The translations under genes and the position numbers were made by a program. Shown in pieces: positions 55,819 through 64,000 of a stretch of 64,000 nt of DNA. Position 1 is the first letter of the stretch; each line of letters opens with the position of its first letter. Origin of the DNA: Pseudooceanicola atlanticus (GTDB taxonomy: Bacteria > Pseudomonadota > Alphaproteobacteria > Rhodobacterales > Rhodobacteraceae); contig NZ_AQQX01000006.1 in NCBI RefSeq assembly GCF_000768315.1, forward strand, positions 1 through 64,000, given 5' to 3'. The notes beneath the pieces were generated by a model. That model saw only the letters and a program-made list of their open reading frames with translations. It ran no database searches and was not told the DNA's origin.

Positions 55819-57006
55819 TCAGCCGCCCAGCCGGGCGCGCAGGACGCGGACCATGTTGCCGCCCATGATCTTGGCGATCTGATCCTCATTCATGCCCTGG
55901 GCCAGCAGGGCGTGCGTCAGCGCGGCGAGTTCGGACGTGTCGAAGGCCGTCTCGACCGAACCGTCGAAATCGGAGCCGAGGGAGACGTGATCCTCGCCCA
56001 ACAGCTCCACCGCGGCGGCGATCATGGAGGCAATGCCCTCGGGGGTGATCTGGCCGCAGGCGACCTCGTCCCAGTAGCCGATGCCGATCGTGCCGCCGGT
56101 TTGGGCCACGGCCTGCATCAGGTCGTCGGGCAGGTTGCGCTGCGTTTCGCAGAAGGTGGTGACGCCGGTATGGCTGACGACAAGGGGAATGTCCGTCATT
56201 TCAATGACATCCCGCACGACCTGCGGGCTGGAATGCGCCAGGTCGAGGATATATGGGCCGGAGGCGACGCGGGTGACGACCTCGCGTCCAAAATCACTCA
56301 GCCCGGCCTGGCCTTCGCCGTGCAGCGACCCGCCCAGGGCGTTGTCGAAGAAATGGTGCAGGCCGAACAGGCGATGCCCTTCGGCGATCAGGCGGTCGAG
56401 ATTGTCGATATTGCCTTCCAGCGCATGGGCGCCCTCGATCCCGAGGATGCCGCCGATGGCGTCTTCGCCGGCGGCGCGGGCCTCAAGCACGGCATCGAGG
56501 TCGGCCGCGCTTTCGATCACGGTCAGGCGCGGGTCGGCCTCGGCGAAGCCATGCAGCTTCTGGGCCTGATAGACCGCGCGCTCCATCAGGCTGGTCCAGG
56601 TACGCATCGGCCAGCGCTGACCGAAGGCCAGCAGGGTGATGTTGTCCATCGTTTCGGCCGAGTTTTCCTCGTAATTCTGGCCGGCGGGGCTTTTCGTGAC
56701 GGCGGTGAAGACCTGAAGCGCCACGTTGCCTTCGACCAGGCGGGGAATGTCGACCTGGCCCCAGTCGCCGCGTTCGGTCAGATCGCGTTTCCACAGCAGC
56801 GGATCGGCGTGCCAGTCGCCGACGATTAGCGTGTCATGCAGGGCGGCGGCCTCTTCGCTGACGGGGAAGGGGTCGTGATCCAGCACGTTGTTGCGCTGCG
56901 CGCCGACATAGGCGGGCGCGAAGGTCCAGAAGCCGATGACGCCGATGATGGCGAGGACGACAAGGCCGAGGACGATCCGGGCCAGCCAGACGAGAAAGCG
57001 ATACAT
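55819..57006 (-). CDS. Membrane-anchored M19 dipeptidase
   Basis: 395 residues. N-terminal anchor FLVWLARIVLGLVVLAIIGVIGFW, then renal-dipeptidase domain with zinc ligands in GDWHADPL, EGAHALEGN, HHFFDNALGGS and SHTGVTTFC. Probably hydrolyses dipeptides in the periplasm. Its stop is 24 bp from the rpoH terminator. Confidence 0.9.
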   Translation of the reverse strand: MYRFLVWLARIVLGLVVLAIIGVIGFWTFAPAYVGAQRNNVLDHDPFPVSEEAAALHDTLIVGDWHADPLLWKRDLTERGDWGQVDIPRLVEGNVALQVFTAVTKSPAGQNYEENSAETMDNITLLAFGQRWPMRTWTSLMERAVYQAQKLHGFAEADPRLTVIESAADLDAVLEARAAGEDAIGGILGIEGAHALEGNIDNLDRLIAEGHRLFGLHHFFDNALGGSLHGEGQAGLSDFGREVVTRVASGPYILDLAHSSPQVVRDVIEMTDIPLVVSHTGVTTFCETQRNLPDDLMQAVAQTGGTIGIGYWDEVACGQITPEGIASMIAAAVELLGEDHVSLGSDFDGSVETAFDTSELAALTHALLAQGMNEDQIAKIMGGNMVRVLRARLGG

Positions 57007-57118
57007 GGGGTCCCTCCGTTATGGTCCGGCCTGTTCGGCGCGCAGGGCGCACAAGGGGCCGGCATGTTTGACGGAAGGGTAAGCGCAATCGGGGCGGCGC
57101 GGCTATGTTTGCGTAGCG

Positions 57119-57352
57119 TCAGCCGTTGCGGAAATGCCGCCAGAGCGCGCGCAGGTCGATCCAGATCAGCGCGACGCCCAGCGGGAACATCCAGAAGCCG
57201 AGGATCGGCAGCATCCCAAAGACGCCGCCGACCATCAGGAGCAGACCGAGGAGCGAGCGGAGGCCCGGGGGCACCCGTGTCTCGACCCAGCGGATGGCCC
57301 GCCGCAGCCGGGTGCGCCAATCGGGCGTCTCCGGTTGCGATTTGCGGGACAT
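57119..57352 (-). CDS. Small membrane protein of unknown function
   Basis: 77 residues. Basic N-terminus, two hydrophobic segments (SLLGLLLMVGGVFGMLPILGFWMFPLGVALIWID) and a short tail. Lies directly after pepF on the same strand (1-bp gap), so probably co-transcribed. Not recognised. Confidence 0.75.
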   Translation of the reverse strand: MSRKSQPETPDWRTRLRRAIRWVETRVPPGLRSLLGLLLMVGGVFGMLPILGFWMFPLGVALIWIDLRALWRHFRNG

Positions 57353-57353
57353 G

Positions 57354-59174
57354 TCAGTCCTCCATGGCTTCCAGTTCGTCGATGAAGCCTTCGATCATCG
57401 ACAGGCCCTTGTCCCAGAAGGTCGGGTCCGAGGCATCCAGGCCGAAGGGGGCCAGAAGCTCCTTGTGGTGTTTCGAACCGCCCGCGCGGAGCATGTCGAA
57501 ATACTTGTCCTGGAAGCCTTCCGGCGCCTCGGTGTAGGCGGCGTAGAGCGCGTTCACCAACCCGTCGCCGAAGGCATAGGCGTAGACGTAGAAGGGCGAG
57601 TGGATGAAATGCGGGATGTAGGACCAGAAGACCTCGTACCCGTCCATGAAGTCGAAGGCCGGCCCGAGGCTTTCCGCCTGCACCGACATCCAGATCGCGT
57701 TGATGTCGTCGGGGGTCAGTTCCCCGCCGCGGCGCGCCTCGTGCAGCTTGCATTCGAAATCGTAGAAGGCGATCTGGCGCACGACCGTGTTGATCATGTC
57801 CTCGACCTTGCCTGCGAGCAGCGTCTTGCGTTCGGCCTGTGACTTGGCCTCGTCCAGCAGCTTGCGGAAGGTCAGCATCTCCCCGAAGACCGACGCGGTT
57901 TCAGCCAGCGTCAGCGGGGTGGAGGACAGCAATTCGCCCTGTTCGGCGGCCAGCACCTGGTGCACGCCATGGCCCAGTTCGTGGGCCAGCGTCATCACGT
58001 CCCGCGGTTTGCCCAGGTAGTTGAGCATCACGTAGGGGTGCGCGTCGGTCACGGTGGGGTGGGCAAAGGCGCCGGGGGCCTTGCCGGGTTTCACGGCGGC
58101 GTCGATCCAGCCCTTGGTGAAGAACGGTTCGGCGATATCGGCCATGCGCGGATCGAAGCCCGCATAGGCGGACATCACCATGTCCTGCGCGGTCGGCCAG
58201 TCGACAGTCTTGGGCGGTTCGATCGGCAGCGGCGCGTTGCGGTCCCAGACCTGCATCCGGTCGAGGCCGAGCCATTTGCGCTTGAGCTCGTAATAGCGGT
58301 GCGAGAGGCGGGGATAGGCGTTGACCACGGCATTGCGCAGCGCCTCGACCACTTCGGGTTCGACCTGGTTGGACAGGTGGCGGCCGGTCTGCGCGGTCGG
58401 CATGCCGCGCCAGCGGTCCATGACCTCTTTCTCTTTCGCCTGGGTGTTGTGGACGCGGGCGAAGGTCTTGATGTTGTCGCCCAGCACGCGGGCGATTTCC
58501 TGGGCCGCGGCCTCGCGCGTGTCGCGGTCGGGGTCGGTCAGCAGGGTCGTCGTGGCCTCGAGCCCCAGTTCCTCTTCGTTCACGTAGAAGCTGAGCCCGG
58601 CGATGGTTTCATCGAAGAGCTTTTCCCAGGCATCGCCGACGACGCCCATGTCGTGCAGGAATTTCTCCATCTCGTCGGACAGCTGGTAGGGCTTCATCGC
58701 GCGGATGCGGTCGAAGATCGGCTTGTAGCGGGCGAGGTCGGCATTCTCGGCCAGCAACCCGGCCAGGTGGTCGTCGGCAAGGCGGTTGAGTTCGAGCGAG
58801 AAGAAGACCAGCGGCGTGGTGTAGGTGGTGATCTTGTCCTGCATGTCGGACAGGAACTTGGCCCGGCCGGCATCGGTGGTCAGCTGGTAGTAGCGCAGAC
58901 CGGCATAGGACATCAGGCGTCCGGAGACCGTGGTCAGCCTTTCGTCGCGCTGGATGCAGGTGAGCATGCCCTGGGCGTCGAGATCGGCGAGCTTGCCTTC
59001 GTAATCGGCGGCAAAGCTGGCGCATTCCTCTTTCAGCCAGTCGAGATCGCGCTGGATCTCGGGCGCATCGTCCGAAGCATAGAGGTCGGTGAGGTCCCAT
59101 TCGGGCAGATTGCCGAAATCCTTGCCGCCCTTGGGGGCGTTGGCGTCATGGACGGGACGGGGATGGGCTATCAT
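57354..59174 (-). CDS. pepF: Oligoendopeptidase F
   Basis: 606 residues from ATG 59172-59174. M3-family zinc protease with HELGHG in LAHELGHGVHQVLA and the third ligand glutamate (LAETASVFGEML). Degrades small peptides in the cytoplasm. An 18-codon upstream extension (MSLPSPPP...) is open but less likely. Confidence 0.95.
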   Translation of the reverse strand: MIAHPRPVHDANAPKGGKDFGNLPEWDLTDLYASDDAPEIQRDLDWLKEECASFAADYEGKLADLDAQGMLTCIQRDERLTTVSGRLMSYAGLRYYQLTTDAGRAKFLSDMQDKITTYTTPLVFFSLELNRLADDHLAGLLAENADLARYKPIFDRIRAMKPYQLSDEMEKFLHDMGVVGDAWEKLFDETIAGLSFYVNEEELGLEATTTLLTDPDRDTREAAAQEIARVLGDNIKTFARVHNTQAKEKEVMDRWRGMPTAQTGRHLSNQVEPEVVEALRNAVVNAYPRLSHRYYELKRKWLGLDRMQVWDRNAPLPIEPPKTVDWPTAQDMVMSAYAGFDPRMADIAEPFFTKGWIDAAVKPGKAPGAFAHPTVTDAHPYVMLNYLGKPRDVMTLAHELGHGVHQVLAAEQGELLSSTPLTLAETASVFGEMLTFRKLLDEAKSQAERKTLLAGKVEDMINTVVRQIAFYDFECKLHEARRGGELTPDDINAIWMSVQAESLGPAFDFMDGYEVFWSYIPHFIHSPFYVYAYAFGDGLVNALYAAYTEAPEGFQDKYFDMLRAGGSKHHKELLAPFGLDASDPTFWDKGLSMIEGFIDELEAMED

Positions 59175-59460
59175 GGTCTCTCCTTCGCTCTTTGGGCCAG
59201 AGATAGGCGGGGGCGAAGGCAGCGACAACCCCGGAAAGGGGCGGCGGGGGATGTGTCGCGGGGGGATCGGGCCGTCTGAGCCGGTTTAGGGCGATGGTCG
59301 TCGGGTATATGCGATCAAGCTGCATCGCGCGGGGCGGCGCGGCCCCGCGTTGCCGCCGGGCGGTGCTCAGGGGGCCGGGTTTATTCAGCGAACGTCACGC
59401 GTGCCGTCGGGCCGAGCGACGATGCGGGCCGTAAGCCGGATTCAGGCTGTGCCCCGGACC
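59175..59460. other. Gap with GC-rich hairpins and an RNase P RNA-like fragment
   Basis: No gene. It contains strongly self-complementary GC blocks (59320-59370) and, at 59425-59450, GCCGTAAGCCGGATTC followed by GGCTGTGCC, which resembles the complement of the conserved 3' end of bacterial RNase P RNA. A full rnpB cannot fit because the hydrolase gene begins at 59461. Confidence 0.4.
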
Positions 59461-60435
59461 TCAGGCCGATTTGGCGGCCCTGGGCGAAGGTTCGGCATGG
59501 GTGGCCAGGAAATCCAGCAGGCGTGCGAAAAGTTCGTCGCGCAGCTGGGGCGTTTCCATCAGCACCTCGTGGCGGCCACCGTCAAGCATCACCAACTCTC
59601 CGCCCGGCCAGGCATCCATGCGGGAATGGACGCGGGACGGGTCGACGATCTGTTCCTCGGTGCCCAGGAAGGTCAGGCAGGGCATGTCGGGCGAGGGACG
59701 CCGCGCCAGGTGCAGGGTTTCGGCGAGCGCCTGACCCAGCCAGTGCAGGGACGGCCCGCCGAGGCTGAGATCGGGATGCGTATTCAGCTGGCGGCGCATG
59801 TAATCGTACATGTCCTGGTCCGAGGTCAGCTTGTTGCCCTCGAACTCCGCATCGAGCGGGTAGGGCGCCTCCTTGGTGCCCGGCGACATCAGGTGGCCGA
59901 GGCCCAGTCGCGAGCCGCTCCAGCTGAGGACCCAGGCGGCGGGGCGCGTCGGTGCGGCCAGCCGGATGCCCCACATCGGGGCGGAGAAGATCGCGGAATT
60001 CACCGGCAGCCCCTCCATCACCGAGCGGAGCGCGATGCAGCCGCCCATGGAATGGCCCAGCACATGCCAGGGCTGCGGCAGGCCGACCTGCGTCGCGACA
60101 TCGAGTGCCGCGGCAACGTCGTACTGGTAATCGGGGAACAGGCCGATATGCCCGATCAGCGCATTGTCGGTGATCCGGTCGGCAATCCCCTGGCCGCGCC
60201 AGTCGATGGCCATCACGGCATAGCCTGCTTCGGTCAGGACGCGGGCGTCGCGACCGTATTTCTCGATATATTCGGTGCGGCCGGGGAAGATCAGGACCGT
60301 GCCCTTTTCGCTGGCCGTGTCGGCAGGCCGCCACCAGCCAACGCGAATGCGCAGATCGTCAGAGGTTTTCGCCCAGACGGCCTGGCCGCCGGAGGGCCCT
60401 TCGGCCACATCGTCGAAGAACGGTGCCTGATCCAT
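59461..60435 (-). CDS. Alpha/beta hydrolase (lysophospholipase-like)
   Basis: 324 residues. Nucleophile elbow LGHSMGGCIAL, substrate-entry FPGRTEYIEKYGRDARVL typical of PldB/monoacylglycerol lipase-like proteins, catalytic histidine near GGRHEVLMET. No signal peptide. Ends near the rnpB-like fragment; starts 18 bp from the SCP2 gene stop, so co-transcribed. Confidence 0.9.
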   Translation of the reverse strand: MDQAPFFDDVAEGPSGGQAVWAKTSDDLRIRVGWWRPADTASEKGTVLIFPGRTEYIEKYGRDARVLTEAGYAVMAIDWRGQGIADRITDNALIGHIGLFPDYQYDVAAALDVATQVGLPQPWHVLGHSMGGCIALRSVMEGLPVNSAIFSAPMWGIRLAAPTRPAAWVLSWSGSRLGLGHLMSPGTKEAPYPLDAEFEGNKLTSDQDMYDYMRRQLNTHPDLSLGGPSLHWLGQALAETLHLARRPSPDMPCLTFLGTEEQIVDPSRVHSRMDAWPGGELVMLDGGRHEVLMETPQLRDELFARLLDFLATHAEPSPRAAKSA

Positions 60436-60453
60436 GATCTTCCCCTTGAGACC

Positions 60454-60744
60454 TCAGCTGAGAACCGAGCCGAGCGCCATGGCCTTGCCCATGTCGCCAT
60501 CGACCGACAGCTTGCCGGTCATGAAGGCCGACGTCGGGTTCAGTTCGCCCGACAGGATTTCCTGAAAGGTGTCCTGGTCGGCGGTCAGGGTCACATCGGC
60601 CTCTTCATCGCCGGCGCGGACCTCGGATCCGTCGATCATGATGGCGCCTTCGCCCTCGACCACGAACTTGGCCGTGCCGCTGAAGCTTTCGCCGTTCATC
60701 TTTTCCTGAAGCGCCGCCACAGCGGCGTTAATCACATCACTCAT
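60454..60744 (-). CDS. SCP2 sterol-binding domain protein
   Basis: 96 residues covering one SCP2 domain (GTAKFVVEGEGAIMIDGSEV...FQEILSGELNPTSAFMTGKLSVDGDMGKAM). Binds hydrophobic ligands such as fatty acids or acyl-CoA. Upstream of the lipase-like gene, in keeping with a lipid theme. Confidence 0.92.
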   Translation of the reverse strand: MSDVINAAVAALQEKMNGESFSGTAKFVVEGEGAIMIDGSEVRAGDEEADVTLTADQDTFQEILSGELNPTSAFMTGKLSVDGDMGKAMALGSVLS

Positions 60745-60839
60745 AGTTCACCTTTCCTCGAATTTGGCCCAGAGGGGTTACAACGGGGCTAACAATCCCC
60801 ATTATGAACGCTACACTCCTAGGTGTTATGGGCGTCTCT

Positions 60840-61388
60840 ATGCATTTTTCCAAACTTGTCGTTGCGGCATCCCTGGCTCTCTGGTCCGGGTCAGCCGCTT
60901 ATGCGGATCAAAGTGACCGGAGTGCCGAGCTATTGCAAGAACTGCATGACGCGGAGCCGGTCGACGCAAAACGGATCGAGCGCGAGCTGTCCCTGATGTG
61001 GCGACGATCGGGGTCCGCCTCGATGGATCTGCTGCTGACGCGGGGCCAGGATGCGCTGGAGGCCGGGGAAATCGACACCGCGATCGGTCATTTCTCGGCC
61101 CTGGTCGATCATGCGCCGGATTTCGCCGAAGGCTGGCATCGCCGCGCCACGGCGTTCTACCGGCAGCAGGAATACGGGCTGGCGGTGGCCGATCTGGGCC
61201 GCACTCTGACATTGAACCCGGATCATTTCGCGGCTTTGTTCGGCCTTGCGGTGATTCTCGAGACACTGGACCAGGAAGAGGAAGCCTTTGGCGCCTATTC
61301 CCGTGTCCTCGAGGTCTATCCGACCCATGAACGTGCGCAGGAAGCCGTCGACCGGCTGCGCCGCACGGCCACGGGGACCAGCCTGTAG
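60840..61388 (+). CDS. Secreted TPR-repeat protein
   Basis: 182 residues from ATG 60840, with a signal peptide (MHFSKLVVAASLALWSGSAAYA) and two to three TPR-like repeats (IDTAIGHFSALVDHAPDFAEG; YGLAVADLGRTLTLNPDHFAAL). A longer frame from 60804 gives a weaker N-terminus. Probable periplasmic scaffold. Confidence 0.82.
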   Translation: MHFSKLVVAASLALWSGSAAYADQSDRSAELLQELHDAEPVDAKRIERELSLMWRRSGSASMDLLLTRGQDALEAGEIDTAIGHFSALVDHAPDFAEGWHRRATAFYRQQEYGLAVADLGRTLTLNPDHFAALFGLAVILETLDQEEEAFGAYSRVLEVYPTHERAQEAVDRLRRTATGTSL

Positions 61389-61423
61389 CCCCTGCAAGAC
61401 AGGGCACGACGTCAGAGGAATAC

Positions 61424-64000
61424 ATGGCCGGGCAAGCCAGGATCACGGCCGTTCTCGGGCCGACCAATACCGGGAAGACCCATTATGCCATCGAGCGTAT
61501 GCTGGGATACCGGACCGGTGTGATCGGGCTGCCGCTGCGGCTGTTGGCGCGCGAGGTCTATGACAAGATCGTCGCGATCCGCGGCCCGTCGGTCGTGGCG
61601 CTGGTTACTGGCGAGGAACGGATCGTGCCGCCGCGCACCCAGTACTGGGTCTGCACGGTGGAGGCGATGCCCGAGGGCATGGGCACCGATTTCCTGGCCA
61701 TCGACGAGATACAGCTCTGTGCCGATCCCGAACGCGGCCATGTCTTCACCGACCGTCTGCTGCGGTCGCGGGGCACGAACGAGACGCTGTTCCTGGGCTC
61801 GGACACGATGCGCGGCAAGATCGCGGAGCAGGTGCCCGAGGCGCAATTCATGCGCCGGGAGAGAATGTCTCATTTGATGCATTCCAGTTCGAAAAAGATA
61901 AGTCGTATGCCGCCACGCAGTGCAATTGTCGGCTTTTCGGTTGATAATGTATATGCCATCGCGGAGCTGATCCGCCGCCAGAAGGGCGGTGCGGCGGTCG
62001 TCATGGGCGCGCTGAGCCCGCGGACGCGGAACGCTCAGGTCGCGCTCTACCAGAACGGCGATGTGGACTACCTGGTGGCCACCGATGCGATCGGGATGGG
62101 CCTGAACCTCGACATCAATCATGTCGCGTTCTCCGCGCTGTCCAAGTTCGACGGCCGTCGGATGAGAGAGCTTCAGCCCAACGAGCTGGCCCAGATCGCG
62201 GGCCGAGCGGGGCGGGGCATGGCGGACGGCACATTCGGCACGACGGGGCAGGCGCCGCCGCTGGACGAAGGCGTGGCCGAGGCGATCATGGAACATCGCT
62301 TCACCCCGATCCGCCACCTGCAATGGCGCAACCCGTCGCTGAACTTCGCCACGCCCGAGGCGCTGATCGCGTCGCTTGAATTGCCGCCGCAGGAACAGGG
62401 GCTGGTCCGCGCCCGCGAGGCCGACGACCTGACCGCGCTGCGCAGCCTGTCGCTGGATGACGAGGTGCGGGCGCGGGCGTCGAACGTGGAGGCGGTGCGG
62501 CTGTTGTGGGATGTCTGCCGGATCCCGGATTTCCGGGGTATCAGCCATGCCGAACATGCCTCGCTGCTGTCGCAGATCTACGCCTATCTTCACCAGAGCG
62601 GCCGCGTCCCAGATGACTGGCTGGCGCGCCAGATCCGGCGCATCGACCGCACCGATGGCGATATAGATGCCCTGTCGAAACGGTTGGCGTTTATCCGCAC
62701 ATGGACCTATGTGGCGCAGCGGCGCGGCTGGGTTGGTGACGAAAGTCATTGGCGTGACGAGACGCGCGCTGTAGAAGACCGCCTGTCGGATGCTCTTCAC
62801 GAGCGCCTGACCCAGAGATTTGTGGACCGGCGCACCAGCGTGCTGTTGCGGCGGCTCAAGCAGAAGGAGGCCCTTTTGGCCGAAGTAAGTGATACCGGGG
62901 AAGTGACTGTCGAGGGCGAATTCGTCGGCCGTCTGGAAGGGTTCCGTTTCCGTCAGGATGCGCAGGCATCGGGGGAAGAGGCGAAGACGTTGAACCGGGC
63001 GGCCTTGTCCGCGCTGGCCCCGCATTTCCATCTGCGGGCCGATCGGTTCTACAACGCGCCCGATACCGAGATCGATTTCACCGAACAGGGTGGGCTGATG
63101 TGGGGCGAACAGGCCGTCGGCAAGATGGTCGCCGGCCCCGAGCCGCTGAAACCCGGCGTGCAGGTCTTTGTCGATGACGAGGCCGGGCCGGATGTCGCGC
63201 AGAAGGTGCAGCGTCGCCTGCAGCATTTCATCGACCGCAAGATCGCCGCTCTGTTCGAGCCGCTGATCGGCATGAGCCGGGACGAGGCCCTGACCGGGCT
63301 GGCGCGTGGCTTTGCCTTCCAGATGGTCGAGGGGCTGGGTATCCTGCCGCGCGCGCAGGTCGCCAACGAGGTCAAGCAGCTGGACCAGGATGCCCGCGGC
63401 GCGCTGCGCAAGCACGGCGTGCGGTTCGGCCAGTTCACCATCTTCATGCCGCTTCTGCTGAAGCCCGCGCCGACCCGCCTGCGGCTGGTGCTGTGGTCGC
63501 TGTCGAAGGGGCTGCAGGAATTCCCCGAGGCGCCGCCGCCGGGCCTGGTCACCGTGCCGACCGACAAGGACGCGCCGGATGGCTATGCGACCATGGCGGG
63601 CTATCGCGCCGCCGGCGAACGGTCGATCCGGATCGACATGCTGGAACGCCTGGCCGATATGCTGCGCGCCGAGGATAGTCGCGGCGGGTTCGAGGCCAAG
63701 GCCGACATGCTGTCGATCACCGGCATGACGCTGGAACAATTCGCCGACCTGATGCAGGGCCTTGGCTACAAGGCCGAGAAGGGCGAGCGAGAGAAGGTCA
63801 AACCGGCTCCCGCTGCTGAGGCGCCCGCCGCCGATGCCGCCCAAGGTGGCTCCGGACCGTCCGACAAGGTCGACAGCACGCCACCGTCGGATCCGGCCGC
63901 CGAGGATGCGGCCCAGGTGGTGCCCGACAAGCTGGAAGACGAACAGACCACCGCCGGTCAGACCACCGAGGAGGTCCTGGCCGAGGCCGGTGCCGCGCCC
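61424..64000 (+). CDS. Suv3-like DEAD/DExH helicase (3' end outside window)
   Basis: 859 residues visible and still open at the window end. N-terminal GPTNTGKTH (Walker A), AIDEIQLCADP (motif II), VATDAIGMGLNLDI and QIAGRAGRG (motifs V-VI) as in mitochondrial/alphaproteobacterial Suv3 helicases, thought to act on RNA. The low-complexity acidic end (PAAEAPAADAAQGG...) continues beyond 64000. Codons for residues about 146-180 (61861-61965) use rare AT-rich codons while the protein stays conserved. Confidence 0.9.
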   Translation, partial: MAGQARITAVLGPTNTGKTHYAIERMLGYRTGVIGLPLRLLAREVYDKIVAIRGPSVVALVTGEERIVPPRTQYWVCTVEAMPEGMGTDFLAIDEIQLCADPERGHVFTDRLLRSRGTNETLFLGSDTMRGKIAEQVPEAQFMRRERMSHLMHSSSKKISRMPPRSAIVGFSVDNVYAIAELIRRQKGGAAVVMGALSPRTRNAQVALYQNGDVDYLVATDAIGMGLNLDINHVAFSALSKFDGRRMRELQPNELAQIAGRAGRGMADGTFGTTGQAPPLDEGVAEAIMEHRFTPIRHLQWRNPSLNFATPEALIASLELPPQEQGLVRAREADDLTALRSLSLDDEVRARASNVEAVRLLWDVCRIPDFRGISHAEHASLLSQIYAYLHQSGRVPDDWLARQIRRIDRTDGDIDALSKRLAFIRTWTYVAQRRGWVGDESHWRDETRAVEDRLSDALHERLTQRFVDRRTSVLLRRLKQKEALLAEVSDTGEVTVEGEFVGRLEGFRFRQDAQASGEEAKTLNRAALSALAPHFHLRADRFYNAPDTEIDFTEQGGLMWGEQAVGKMVAGPEPLKPGVQVFVDDEAGPDVAQKVQRRLQHFIDRKIAALFEPLIGMSRDEALTGLARGFAFQMVEGLGILPRAQVANEVKQLDQDARGALRKHGVRFGQFTIFMPLLLKPAPTRLRLVLWSLSKGLQEFPEAPPPGLVTVPTDKDAPDGYATMAGYRAAGERSIRIDMLERLADMLRAEDSRGGFEAKADMLSITGMTLEQFADLMQGLGYKAEKGEREKVKPAPAAEAPAADAAQGGSGPSDKVDSTPPSDPAAEDAAQVVPDKLEDEQTTAGQTTEEVLAEAGAAP

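Noticed and set aside
59175-59460. Full rnpB gene in the gap after pepF
   Set aside because: Only about 30 bp resemble the 3' end of RNase P RNA; the next gene leaves no room for the rest.
61412-63844. Long open frame of ~800 codons opposite the helicase
   Set aside because: Antisense shadow of a conserved helicase, Arg/His/Gln-rich, no motif.

Overview
The window looks like a chromosomal segment of an alphaproteobacterium of the Rhodobacteraceae (Roseobacter/Rhodobacter group). Evidence: high GC; a CtrA C-terminus beside ligA-recG; Shemin-pathway hemA (5-aminolevulinate synthase) with an FNR-like box; TrmFO, GluQRS, a Bpt-type aminoacyl-protein transferase, DUF2852 and MmcB proteins; a three-gene TRAP transporter; GTTC-N7-GTTC (alphaproteobacterial LexA) boxes; and a tRNA-His lacking G-1 with A73. 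No phage, insertion sequence, CRISPR array or integrated island was seen. Most of the sequence is tightly packed housekeeping and accessory metabolism.

Layout. 0-5.2 kb: 3' end of ctrA (its upstream sequence does not match CtrA), ligA, recG, then a LexA-boxed gene for a 40-residue membrane peptide. 5.2-12 kb: soluble chemotaxis receptor, NifU-like scaffold, hisI, gluQ, methyltransferase, trmFO, di-heme peroxidase. 12-19 kb: enoyl-CoA hydratase, thioesterase, polyamine pair speD-speE, ribosomal operon rplM-rpsI, membrane chemotaxis receptor. 18-25 kb: ppk2-tetR, metA with a lipase-like hydrolase, an orphan ATPase, two DMT exporters. 25-34 kb: hemA, rodZ-like gene, ispG, a tandem DsbA-like pair, M48 TPR protease, aminotransferase, XRE regulator with an inverted-repeat operator. 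34-42 kb: ilvI-ilvH behind a transcription attenuator with a Leu/Val/Ile leader peptide, and a TRAP transporter. 42-51 kb: Bpt, RDD and DUF2852 proteins, YbaK, glnE, and a coupled pair encoding a membrane-anchored ClpP-like protein and a multi-pass membrane partner. 51-64 kb: LexA-boxed mmcB, a pilin-like orphan, tRNA-His, RluA-type pseudouridine synthase, rpoH, M19 dipeptidase, pepF, a hydrolase, SCP2 protein, TPR protein and a Suv3-like helicase running off the end.

How things fit together. Two separate LexA boxes mark SOS genes: mmcB, a known SOS gene of Caulobacter, and the tiny membrane peptide after recG, which resembles in concept (not demonstrably in sequence) the SOS division inhibitor SidA. 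Other regulation readable from the DNA: FNR control of hemA, ribosome-mediated attenuation of ilvIH, an mRNA hairpin between the TRAP binding-protein and permease genes, and an operator in front of the XRE gene. The least explained items are the SOS peptide, the ClpP-like/membrane pair, an 11-bp tandem repeat in a 430-bp gene-free stretch, and the broken context of ctrA at the left edge.
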